A stretch of 40,387 bases of DNA from Lachnospiraceae bacterium (GTDB lineage: Bacteria > Bacillota > Clostridia > Lachnospirales > Lachnospiraceae), in the NCBI GenBank assembly GCA_024692715.1, contig JAILMH010000018.1, positions 1 through 40,387 of the forward strand. Reading direction: 5' to 3'. The notes under the pieces are model-generated. The model searched no databases and had not been told where the DNA came from. It saw only the letters and a list, made by a program, of their open reading frames with translations. The translations under genes and the position numbers were made by a program. Below, in pieces: positions 17,731-25,329 of the stretch; the first letter of the stretch is position 1; each line of letters starts with the position of its first letter.

Positions 17731-18366
17731 TTAATGACGTATTATATTGATCTTTCTCTCTCTTATCGCTTCTTTGGCCGAATAGCTGATAACACATCCC
17801 TGCTGAACATCTATAGATGCCCCCTTCGGAAGCTTTTCTATATCAGCGGCAACAAGTACCTTTTTTCCGGTCCTTTTATGAACCAGCTGACCCGGATCAA
17901 CTATTCTCAACCCGTATTCCTGAAGCTGACGCCTGTAAGCGGTAAAGAGTTTTCTGTATCCGAAGGATGCAATTGATTCCAATGGTTCAAGCGAATCCTT
18001 TAAAATACAAATATCAATGCCATTCTTAAAGGCCTTTTGAACAAGCATACTGAGATCATCGCCTCCGGTTCCCAATGCCGCTCTTGCCTGAACTTCAAAA
18101 GGAAGCTCAGTGAGAAGCATCGTATCCCTTCCGCCTTTCCTCAAAGCCTCTTCAGCACTGATACGGCAGCACTCAAACTTCTCATTAAGTGTCTCCTGTA
18201 TCCCTGCCTTAAAATCCTTGAAACCTTTGTTTCTGGTCTCAACGATCATCAGCCTCTCCTTCGGAGGACCGGCACCAGGCGATTCTTTTACCACTCTGCC
18301 TCGTGACAGCTTAAGCTCTTCATCAATAGCCTTTCTGATTCGGCGTTCGAGCTCTTCGTTTATCAT
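17731..18366 (-). CDS. Microcompartment-locus conserved protein (TIGR02536-like) with encapsulation-peptide-like N-terminus
   Basis: 211 residues. The family assignment rests on the general pattern of the clostridial 'ethanolamine utilization protein' group found in BMC loci: a central LGTGGDDLSMLV segment and a C-terminal GCVISYSAKEAIRERKINIIR-type ending. Biochemical function is unknown. The N-terminus INEELERRIRKAIDEEL looks like a classical encapsulation peptide and closely resembles the start of the PduB here (EDLLEKIRKEIDLNL), followed by a Gly/Pro linker. This suggests a cargo or core-scaffold protein. It lies 18 bases upstream of the tailed BMC-H and 91 bases after PFOR. Confidence 0.65.
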   Translation of the reverse strand: MINEELERRIRKAIDEELKLSRGRVVKESPGAGPPKERLMIVETRNKGFKDFKAGIQETLNEKFECCRISAEEALRKGGRDTMLLTELPFEVQARAALGTGGDDLSMLVQKAFKNGIDICILKDSLEPLESIASFGYRKLFTAYRRQLQEYGLRIVDPGQLVHKRTGKKVLVAADIEKLPKGASIDVQQGCVISYSAKEAIRERKINIIRH

Positions 18367-18411
18367 CAGATTCCTTCCCTCCTTTCCTATAATTGTGCCA
18401 AAATCTATCCA

Positions 18412-18430
18412 AAATAATTAGTAATTATTT
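18412..18430. promoter_or_regulatory. 19-bp palindrome between PFOR and the rest of the minus BMC operon
   Basis: AAATAATTAGTAATTATTT is a perfect 9+1+9 palindrome in the 91-base gap. A GGTTCAA box lies next to it on the minus strand, as upstream of two plus-arm genes. An internal promoter or operator is inferred, possibly uncoupling PFOR from the shell genes. Confidence 0.4.
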
Positions 18431-18457
18431 GAACCAAATGTTACAATTCCACTGCTT

Positions 18458-21400
18458 TCAGCGGTTAAACCTGATAAGCCTGTCGTACTCATGGCGCAAT
18501 TCATGGTAAATTTCTTCTGCATGTTCTCTGCACCAGTTATTATCGAATCGTCCTTCCTTCATAAGATATTCTCTGATCTTCACAGCATCAGGAGCCTTAG
18601 AAGAAATCTTCACCTCCGCTCCCGGAAAATATGAAAAGATCGGCCACATTCCAGCCTCAGAAACCATCTTTGACGCTCTGTAAAAAGTCATATTCTTGAT
18701 TCCCTGCAATTTACATGGGCAATATGCGACTATCACAGAGGTTCCGCGATATCTGTCTGCATCCTTCATGGCCCGAAGCGTCTGCTCAGCATTCGCGCAA
18801 AAATTCACTTCTGCAGTAAAAGCGCTCTCTCTGTCAAGTGTTTCAAGCGCCAGATTCCTGCGCCGGACTCTGTTCCCCCCGCTCCGGAATTTAACTGACG
18901 AGCCCTGCGGAGTGAGAGAACTGTACTGTCCTCCTGTATTGGCATAGCTTCCATTGTCAAGGATCAATATATTTACATCCATATTTTGCGTAATGAGATA
19001 ATTTATCCCATCATTGTCGATATCTCCGGCCCAGCCATCTCCGCCGACAATCCACACGCTTTTACGCCTAAAGCCTTTCCTCTCTTTCCATATATCCATT
19101 GCCGCAGCAATTCCGGCTCCATACTCTGCATTATTTTCAAAAAGTGAATTTCCCCATGCAGGTCCGATTCCATTTTCATCTGTGGTATAAGGAATATGCG
19201 GGAATGTCCCTCCCCATATAGAAGAGCAGCCCGTCGCATTTGCGATCATCAGATCATCCCCGAAAAGAGAGGTCAAAAGCCGCATGTACAGCGGTTCTCC
19301 ACAACCCGCGCAGGCTCCGCTGAATTCCAGCATCGGCTTTCTGTAGCCCGCTTCCCTGATGTTTGCTGCTTCTCTGATCTCCTTCGGATAGACATAATCC
19401 TCACTTAATTTCTTCCATTTTTCATTTTCAGAGGATTTAAGCTCTTCTCCCGCCTGAACCATGACTATTCCGCCGAACGGGCAGGCATCCGCACAGTTTC
19501 CGCACGCCATGCAGTCATACGGCGAAACCTGAATGGTAAATCTTTTACCCTGGTAATCTTTTGAACTCAGCGAGGAAATTTCTTCGCCGACTTCAGTTTT
19601 CACAAAGCTGCGCAGTGCCTGATGCGGGCACTGCATCACGCAGGCGTTGCACTGCTTACATACCTCTGCATTCCATTCAGGTATCCACCCTGCAAGACCT
19701 CTTTTTTCATACTTTGTGAGCCCTGTCGGAGAGCCTCCGTCCTCAAGCCCGTATTTTTTAAGCGTGCTCAAGGCGATAGTGTCTCCCTTTGCCGCTTCTA
19801 ACGGTTCTAAGATCTCTCTGCCAAAATCATCTATATAATTACTCTCCCTCGGCTTCCATTCTGCTTCCGTTAAAAGCTCAGGACTCACGCAGGATACAGA
19901 GGCTTCAAAAATTGCCTTTCCATTGTTTATGTACCATTCTTCCGTCTGTGTTCCACCCTTATCATATTTAGGAAGTATTTCCTTTATCATGCACTCAGCG
20001 ATATTTCCGCCGATAAGTCCCGAAAGCGTGAAAACCGCAGTCTGCATGATGCAGTTGATATAGCCCTTTACATGATTTCTCTCAGCTATCCCGCAAGCGT
20101 CAAGGATGTATATTTTTATATTCTTTTTTATAAGTAGTTTCTTTTCATCCGCAGTAAATTTAAGGTCTTCTCCGGGTCTTTGATTTATGAGAAGTATCCC
20201 GTTTTCTCTTATTTCATCAGCTATACCGCATTTATGAAGAAATTCCGGATGATAAACTGCGATAAGTGACGGACTCTTTATCCTATATGCTGCTCTGATC
20301 GGAGTCTTCGAAATCCTAAGCTCTGAAACTGTGAGGTTTCCGCTCTTTCTCGGATCATAGAAAAACCTCCCCTGAACGTGCCCTACATCTGCGAAGACCT
20401 CCAGCGATGATCTTGCACAGCTCACAGCACCGTCGGCTCCCATTCCGTAGATCTTTATTTCAGCATCAACTTCGGATGTAATTTTCTCTGCCGGTACTTT
20501 CTCAAGAGAAAGCCATGTTACATCATCTTTTATTCCTATGGTAAATATCTGCTTAGGCTCTGCCGCATATCCATTCCTAAAAGCAGCACGGATATCATCC
20601 TTATCCGTATCCTTCGAGCCAAGCCCGAAACGACCGCTCAATATCCTGATCTTTCTTCCTGCGCCAAAAAATGCGCTTTTCACATCTTCTGTAAGCGGCT
20701 CCGCCGCAGCCCCGGGCTCCTTTGTCCTTTCCAGCACCACAACTGTATGAACGCTTTCCGGCATAAAGTTCAAGAGCTCTCTCACCGGGAAGGGCCTGTA
20801 TAAATGGAGATCAATGCACCCACAGCGCCTTCCGCACTTACGTTCCTCGTCCACAACACTCTGTATTGTCTCCGTCACCGAACCCATAGAGATCATCACA
20901 ACCTCCGGTACCGGATCTCCATAATATTCAGCCGCACCTTTTTCATCCGGAGCAAAACCATAGAGTGGAGCGAGCACTTCGCAAAACCGCTTAAACTCCG
21001 CTGCCACAGTAAGATATTTTCCATTTATCAGCTCCTGATTCTGGAAATAAAGCTCCTGGGTTTCAGAGATACCGTAAAGCCTTGGTGACTCATTTCTAAA
21101 AGCTTTATTTCTGAAATCCTCCAGCTCTTTATACGGATAATATTTCTTTAATTCCTCTGCCTCCGGCACAAGTACATCTCTTACCTCATGGCTCGTATCA
21201 AAGCCGTCAAAGAAATGAAGCACCGGAAGACTGCATTTAACTGCGAGCATATGGCTCACAGCCGCAAAAAATGCCGCCTCCTGCACACCGGAAGACGCTA
21301 TCATTATTTCTCCTGCAGAGCGCACTGCCATAACATCACTGTGATCTCCGTAGATACTGAGAGCATTCCCCGCCAGCGACCTCGCCGCCACATGGAATAC

Positions 21401-21715
21401 CGCCGGAAGTTCCTCTCCCCGAAGTTTATACATTACAGGGAGCATCAAAAGAAGCCCTTGCGAGCTTGTAAAGGTATCTGCCACGATTCCACTTCTTAAA
21501 AGTCCATGAAGCATTCCCGCTGCACCCTTTTCAGACTGCATCGTACAGATTTTTGGGACTTCTCCAAAAATATTCAATTTTCTTTTATTTATGGCTTTTT
21601 CTGTCCATTCCGCCATTCCCGTAGAGGGCGTGATCGGATAAACAGCAGAGACTTCATTCAGAGCATATGCACTGAATGCAGCCGCATCGTTACCGCTCAG
21701 GATCATTCGTTTCAT
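18458..21715 (-). CDS. nifJ: Pyruvate:ferredoxin oxidoreductase (PFOR)-type enzyme
   Basis: 1085 residues, slightly shorter than usual (~1170). Positions below count from an upstream in-frame ATG four codons earlier; the chosen ATG 21715 follows GGAGAGCCAG. Domain order is that of single-chain PFOR: pyrimidine domain with VYPITPST (29-36), Arg-containing loop RSLAGNALSIYGDHSD (116-131), CoA domain, a two-[4Fe-4S] ferredoxin domain (C690-C700 and C739-C749), and the TPP domain with proximal-cluster cysteines C806, C809, C834 and C1005 and GDGWAGDID (897-905). It oxidises pyruvate and CoA to acetyl-CoA, CO2 and reduced ferredoxin. It is the first gene of the minus BMC arm, where it may supply low-potential electrons to the activase. 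A related 2-oxoacid substrate cannot be excluded. Confidence 0.85.
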   Translation of the reverse strand: MKRMILSGNDAAAFSAYALNEVSAVYPITPSTGMAEWTEKAINKRKLNIFGEVPKICTMQSEKGAAGMLHGLLRSGIVADTFTSSQGLLLMLPVMYKLRGEELPAVFHVAARSLAGNALSIYGDHSDVMAVRSAGEIMIASSGVQEAAFFAAVSHMLAVKCSLPVLHFFDGFDTSHEVRDVLVPEAEELKKYYPYKELEDFRNKAFRNESPRLYGISETQELYFQNQELINGKYLTVAAEFKRFCEVLAPLYGFAPDEKGAAEYYGDPVPEVVMISMGSVTETIQSVVDEERKCGRRCGCIDLHLYRPFPVRELLNFMPESVHTVVVLERTKEPGAAAEPLTEDVKSAFFGAGRKIRILSGRFGLGSKDTDKDDIRAAFRNGYAAEPKQIFTIGIKDDVTWLSLEKVPAEKITSEVDAEIKIYGMGADGAVSCARSSLEVFADVGHVQGRFFYDPRKSGNLTVSELRISKTPIRAAYRIKSPSLIAVYHPEFLHKCGIADEIRENGILLINQRPGEDLKFTADEKKLLIKKNIKIYILDACGIAERNHVKGYINCIMQTAVFTLSGLIGGNIAECMIKEILPKYDKGGTQTEEWYINNGKAIFEASVSCVSPELLTEAEWKPRESNYIDDFGREILEPLEAAKGDTIALSTLKKYGLEDGGSPTGLTKYEKRGLAGWIPEWNAEVCKQCNACVMQCPHQALRSFVKTEVGEEISSLSSKDYQGKRFTIQVSPYDCMACGNCADACPFGGIVMVQAGEELKSSENEKWKKLSEDYVYPKEIREAANIREAGYRKPMLEFSGACAGCGEPLYMRLLTSLFGDDLMIANATGCSSIWGGTFPHIPYTTDENGIGPAWGNSLFENNAEYGAGIAAAMDIWKERKGFRRKSVWIVGGDGWAGDIDNDGINYLITQNMDVNILILDNGSYANTGGQYSSLTPQGSSVKFRSGGNRVRRRNLALETLDRESAFTAEVNFCANAEQTLRAMKDADRYRGTSVIVAYCPCKLQGIKNMTFYRASKMVSEAGMWPIFSYFPGAEVKISSKAPDAVKIREYLMKEGRFDNNWCREHAEEIYHELRHEYDRLIRFNR

Positions 21716-21906
21716 CTGGCTCTCCATTTATATAAGAAATAAACGCTTAGGTTTATGCGCATCTATACATAGTCATGCACTTTCACCTACTTATAATAAC
21801 CGTGAAACCCTAATAACCGATATGACAAAACCCATCCATTTCGTGTCACTTTTCACCAACTATTTTTCCATTCTTATTTTTATCTGTGGTGAATTTTACT
21901 CGTTGC

Positions 21907-21922
21907 GGTTCAATTTTGTTCT
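21907..21922 (+). repeat. GGTTCAATTTTGT direct repeat, copy 1
   Basis: GGTTCAATTTTGTTCT lies about 200 bases upstream of the PduO-C-like gene. It shares 15 of 16 bases with the copy at 22564-22579, which is upstream of the glycyl radical enzyme. It is a candidate site for the AraC-type regulator. Confidence 0.5.
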
Positions 21923-21984
21923 ACTTTATGTGCATTTTTGATGATAACATGTTAGTTATTTATCAAAGTTGCCATTTGGTAAAA

Positions 21985-22028
21985 GGGCTTTGGTCGTTTT
22001 CGTTCCAGCTCGAGGACGGTTGAAGCCC
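21985..22028 (+). ncRNA. 18-bp stem-loop in the leader of the plus BMC arm
   Basis: Bases 21985-22002 can pair with 22011-22028 in 18 consecutive pairs around an 8-base loop (UUCCAGCU). Six of the pairs are G-U, so the helix is continuous only in RNA read from the plus strand. This argues for a functional RNA fold rather than a DNA palindrome. Confidence 0.6.
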
Positions 22029-22045
22029 ACACCTCCGCGAACTTT

Positions 22046-22122
22046 CCGGGAGCAGGCCTCTCGGATTTACAAGGCATAAAACGCCATAAATAAAGGGGAA
22101 TCAAGACTCTCCGGAAAGGAGA
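22046..22122 (+). promoter_or_regulatory. Second leader hairpin and Shine-Dalgarno-sequestering hairpin
   Basis: CCGGGAG (22046-22052) pairs with CTCTCGG (22058-22064) over a 5-base loop. Just before the ATG, TCTCC (22108-22112) pairs with GGAGA (22118-22122), burying the AGGAG ribosome site of the PduO-C-like gene. Together with the 18-bp stem upstream this looks like an RNA-level switch; the ligand or partner is unknown. Confidence 0.45.
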
Positions 22123-22124
22123 AT

Positions 22125-22538
22125 ATGACAGAGATCACTTACGAAAAGCTGACAAGAGCAGCTGACATTGCTCTGAAAACAGCAGAAGCAATGCACATTC
22201 CGGTCACGATAGTTTTTCTTGACGCAGATACCAGATTACGCTTTTTATACAGGGATCCCGAGGCTTTGCTGGTCTCTCTGGATCTTGCACAGACGAAAGC
22301 CTATTCTGCGTATGCATTAAAGATGGATACAATCGACATCGGAAAAGCCACAGCCCCGGGAGCACCGCTTCAGGCTCTCGAAGCCTCTGCAAAAGGCACC
22401 ATCACAGCTGTCGGAGGCGGTCTTCCTTTTATCGACTCATGCGGAAGATTGCTCGGTGCTGTAGGTGTCAGCGGAGCGGCTGACCCTAAGGATGACAGAA
22501 AAATTGCAGCCGTTTTCCTTGCCGGTCTTATGGCATGA
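22125..22538 (+). CDS. PduO C-terminal / GlcG-HbpS-like protein
   Basis: 137 residues of the GlcG/HbpS/PduO-C (DUF336) family. The conserved core includes AQTKAYSAYALKM and the glycine-rich GTITAVGGGLPF with a GAVGVSGA ending. Family members bind haem or corrinoid-type ligands, and stand-alone copies occur in pdu and GRM compartment loci; the role there is unknown. The N-terminal adenosyltransferase domain of PduO is absent, consistent with a B12-independent pathway. It is the first gene of the plus BMC arm, with its ribosome site inside a small hairpin. Confidence 0.82.
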   Translation: MTEITYEKLTRAADIALKTAEAMHIPVTIVFLDADTRLRFLYRDPEALLVSLDLAQTKAYSAYALKMDTIDIGKATAPGAPLQALEASAKGTITAVGGGLPFIDSCGRLLGAVGVSGAADPKDDRKIAAVFLAGLMA

Positions 22539-22563
22539 CACGGCAGAATTTTTTACCACGAAT

Positions 22564-22579
22564 GGTTCAATTTTGTACT
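22564..22579 (+). repeat. GGTTCAATTTTGT direct repeat, copy 2, with nearby hairpin
   Basis: GGTTCAATTTTGTACT lies 93 bases before the glycyl radical enzyme start. A small inverted repeat, CTATAA (22592-22597) with TTATAG (22605-22610), follows it. A dedicated promoter for the enzyme gene is likely here. Confidence 0.5.
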
Positions 22580-22671
22580 CTCAGAAAAACACTATAAGCA
22601 ACTATTATAGAGTCAGATAAAAAAAGCAAATAAGAGGCTTTTATCAATAACTAAAAGAAAGGAAAGTAAAC

Positions 22672-25260
22672 ATGAAAACTTACGCAGTTCATCCAGGTTT
22701 TACTAAACCAACCGCAAGAATCCTTAAGCTTAAGGAAGCGATTCTTGACACAACACCTCGTATCGAGGCTGATCGTGCACTCCTCGTAACTCAGGCTTAC
22801 AAAGAGAATGAAGCTGATCCTGTAGTGCTTAAGCATGCCAAGGCTTTCGCTAAGGTTCTTGAGAATCTTCCGGTAATCATTCGTGACAACGAGCTTATCG
22901 TTGGTACAGCTACTGTAGCTTCACGAGGCTGCCAGATGTTCCCTGAATTCGGAATGCAGGGTCTTACAGAGGAGTGGGACACAGTTGCAACAAGAGCAGC
23001 TGATCCGTTCCAGCTCAGTCCTGAGGTAAGATCTCAGCTCGAAGCTATCGTACCTTACTGGAAGGGTAAGACAACTTCAGAGCTCGCTACAGCTCTTATG
23101 GATGAAGATACAAAGAAAGCTTACGCAGCCGGCGTATTCACTGTTGGTAACTATCATCAGGGCGGTATCGGACATCTTCTTGCTGATTATGAAAAGATCC
23201 TCAAGAAAGGTATCCGCGGCGTATTTGATGAGATCATCACAGCTATGCAGAAGGCTGATAAGAAAGATCCTGAGTGGTTAAGAAAAGAGCAGTTCTATAA
23301 GGCAGCTCTCATCGCACTCAAGGCTGTTATCACTTTTGCACACCGTTACAGCGATAAAGCAAAGGAACTTGCAAATACATGCCCTGATCCTGTAAGAAAG
23401 GCTGAACTCCTTAAGATCGCAGAGATCTGCTCTAAGGTTCCTGAATACGGTGCTACAAACTACTACGAAGCACTCCAGTCATTCTGGTTTGTACAGTTGA
23501 CAATTCAGATCGAGGGTTCAGGCCACTCAATCTCTCCGGGACGTTTCGACCAGTACATGTTCCCATTCTACGATGCTGATCCTATCGATCAGGAATCTGC
23601 ACAGGAACTTCTTGATGCACTCTTTGTTAAGTTCAATGACCTTAACAAACTTCGTGATATCGCAACAGCTACTGCTTTCGCAGGCTATCAGCTGTGGCAG
23701 AACATCAACTGCGGCGGTCAGACAAAGGAAGGCCGCGATGCAACAAACGCTATGTCTTACATGGAGATCGAAGCTATGGCACACATCATGATGTCAATGC
23801 CTTCACTTTCTATCCGTGTATGGAATGAAACACCTGATGATTTCCTCATCAAAGCCTGCGAGCTTTCAAGATGCGGCGGCGGACAGCCTGCATTCTACAA
23901 CGATGAAGAGATCATTCCTGCCAAAGTCAACAGAGGTGAAACTCTTGAGGATGCAAGAAACTACGGTATCATCGGTTGCGTAGAGCCTGCTTCACAGGGT
24001 AAGGAAAACAGCTGGTGCGACGATGCTCTCTTCAACCTTCCTAAGGTTCTTGAGATCGCTATGAACAATGGTCGCCTTAACGGCGAGCAGCTCGGTCCTA
24101 AGACTGGTGAGTTCGTAGACTTCAAGTGCTTCGACGAGTTCATGAACGCTTACACAGAGCAGATGAAGTATTTCGTAAAACTCCTTGTAAACGCTTCTAA
24201 CGCTGTTGATTATGCACACAGACAGTATGGTAAGCTCGCATACATCTCTTGCCTTATCGATGACTGTATCGGAAGAGGTAAGACTCTTGATGAAGGCGGT
24301 GCTCATTATAACTTCACAGGCCCGCAGGGTATCGGTGTTGCCAACATCGGTAATGCTCTCTACGCAGTAAAGAAGCTTGTATTTGATGACAAGTGCCTCT
24401 GCCTTAAGGAGCTCAAAGAAGCTATGGATCACAACTTCGGTATGCCGGAAGGCACAGAATGCGTATCTGCAGTTTCTTCTACACCGGCTGATCAGGCTTA
24501 TGATTCAGTTGTTGATGCTGTTAAGAAGGTTCTTGGCGAGTATTCAACTCTCGATGCTTCTAAGATCGATGTTGACGCTATCACAAGCCGAATCGTAGGC
24601 AGCAGCTCTTGCTGCACAGCAACAGCATCAGCTCCTGCAGCTGCAGGAAATGCCCGTTATCAGCAGATCCATGAGATGATCATGTCCTGCCATAAATACG
24701 GTAATGATGAAGATGATGTAGATCTCCTCGCTCGTAAGGGTGCAAGAGTTTACTGTGAAGAGCTTGAAACATATCCTACACCTCGTGGCGGATGCTTCAA
24801 TGCAGGTCTTTATCCTGTATCAGGAAACGTTCTCTTCGGAACATTCATCGGAGCTACTCCTGATGGACGTTACAAGGGTGAGACCATCGCTGAAGGCGTT
24901 TCACCTACAAGAAGTACTGATGTAAACGGTCCTACAGCAGCAGCTAACTCAGTTGCAAAGCTCGACCACTTCATCGCTTCCAACGGTACTCTTTACAACA
25001 TGAAGTTCTCACCTTCTGCTGTACAGGGACCTGAAGGTGTTGCAAGACTTGCTCAGCTGATCAGAGGATTCTTTGATCGTAAGGGCGGCCACGTTCAGTT
25101 CAACGTTATCGATAAGCAGACACTCCTTGATGCTCAGGCCAACCCTTCAGCACACAAGGATCTTATCGTTCGAGTTGCAGGTTATTCTGCACAGTTCATC
25201 GCTCTTGATAAGACTGTTCAGGATGATATCATCGCAAGAACTGAATTTGACAGATTCTGA
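22672..25260 (+). CDS. Glycyl radical diol dehydratase (B12-independent propanediol/glycerol type)
   Basis: 862 residues. The thiyl cysteine and base are C436 and E438 in GCVEP, and the glycyl radical is G837 in VRVAGYSAQF. Residues matching the glycerol-binding set of the Clostridium butyricum enzyme are kept: H168 (GIGHLL), S286 (GHSISPGR), E438 and D450. The Thr/Tyr positions of choline lyase are not. It is expected to dehydrate 1,2-propanediol to propionaldehyde, or glycerol to 3-hydroxypropionaldehyde. Compared with glycerol dehydratase (787 residues) it carries an insert at about 625-662 with an EP-like helix (IDVDAITSRIVG) and an Ala/Pro-rich linker. Its start follows AAAGGAAAGTAAAC. 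Even codon use suggests high expression. It is followed by its activase. Confidence 0.9.
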   Translation: MKTYAVHPGFTKPTARILKLKEAILDTTPRIEADRALLVTQAYKENEADPVVLKHAKAFAKVLENLPVIIRDNELIVGTATVASRGCQMFPEFGMQGLTEEWDTVATRAADPFQLSPEVRSQLEAIVPYWKGKTTSELATALMDEDTKKAYAAGVFTVGNYHQGGIGHLLADYEKILKKGIRGVFDEIITAMQKADKKDPEWLRKEQFYKAALIALKAVITFAHRYSDKAKELANTCPDPVRKAELLKIAEICSKVPEYGATNYYEALQSFWFVQLTIQIEGSGHSISPGRFDQYMFPFYDADPIDQESAQELLDALFVKFNDLNKLRDIATATAFAGYQLWQNINCGGQTKEGRDATNAMSYMEIEAMAHIMMSMPSLSIRVWNETPDDFLIKACELSRCGGGQPAFYNDEEIIPAKVNRGETLEDARNYGIIGCVEPASQGKENSWCDDALFNLPKVLEIAMNNGRLNGEQLGPKTGEFVDFKCFDEFMNAYTEQMKYFVKLLVNASNAVDYAHRQYGKLAYISCLIDDCIGRGKTLDEGGAHYNFTGPQGIGVANIGNALYAVKKLVFDDKCLCLKELKEAMDHNFGMPEGTECVSAVSSTPADQAYDSVVDAVKKVLGEYSTLDASKIDVDAITSRIVGSSSCCTATASAPAAAGNARYQQIHEMIMSCHKYGNDEDDVDLLARKGARVYCEELETYPTPRGGCFNAGLYPVSGNVLFGTFIGATPDGRYKGETIAEGVSPTRSTDVNGPTAAANSVAKLDHFIASNGTLYNMKFSPSAVQGPEGVARLAQLIRGFFDRKGGHVQFNVIDKQTLLDAQANPSAHKDLIVRVAGYSAQFIALDKTVQDDIIARTEFDRF

Positions 25261-25273
25261 TAAAGCTAAAACT

Positions 25274-25299
25274 CTGGCAGAGCCAAAGCGCTCTGCCGG
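25274..25299 (+). promoter_or_regulatory. Intercistronic stem-loop between dehydratase and activase
   Basis: CTGGCAGAG (25274-25282) pairs with CTCTGCCGG (25291-25299), 9 pairs with one G-U. No T tract follows, so it is more likely an RNA-stability or processing element than a terminator. The activase start behind it has only a weak ribosome site. Confidence 0.5.
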
Positions 25300-25329
25300 A
25301 TAAAAATAAACGATAGGACAAAAAAGTGT

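Larger units (their letters stand above)
21728..22124. promoter_or_regulatory. Divergent control region of the two BMC arms
   Basis: This 397-base stretch separates PFOR (minus) from the PduO-C-like gene (plus) and must hold both promoters. I see a GGTTCAATTTTGT box on the plus strand (21907-21919). Two GGTGAAA-type sites face the PFOR side (near 21780-21787 and 21850-21857). A GC-rich structured leader occupies 21985-22122. No sequence matching a cobalamin or other riboswitch I know is present. Exact -35/-10 boxes could not be assigned with confidence. Confidence 0.6.

Noticed and set aside
21728-22124. Cobalamin riboswitch before the PduO-C-like gene
   Set aside because: No B12-box-like sequence is visible and the pathway is B12-independent.
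22672-25260. Choline trimethylamine-lyase (CutC) as the identity of the glycyl radical enzyme
   Set aside because: The residues after GCVEP match the diol dehydratase pattern (Asp 14 positions after the Cys), not the Thr/Tyr choline-binding pattern.
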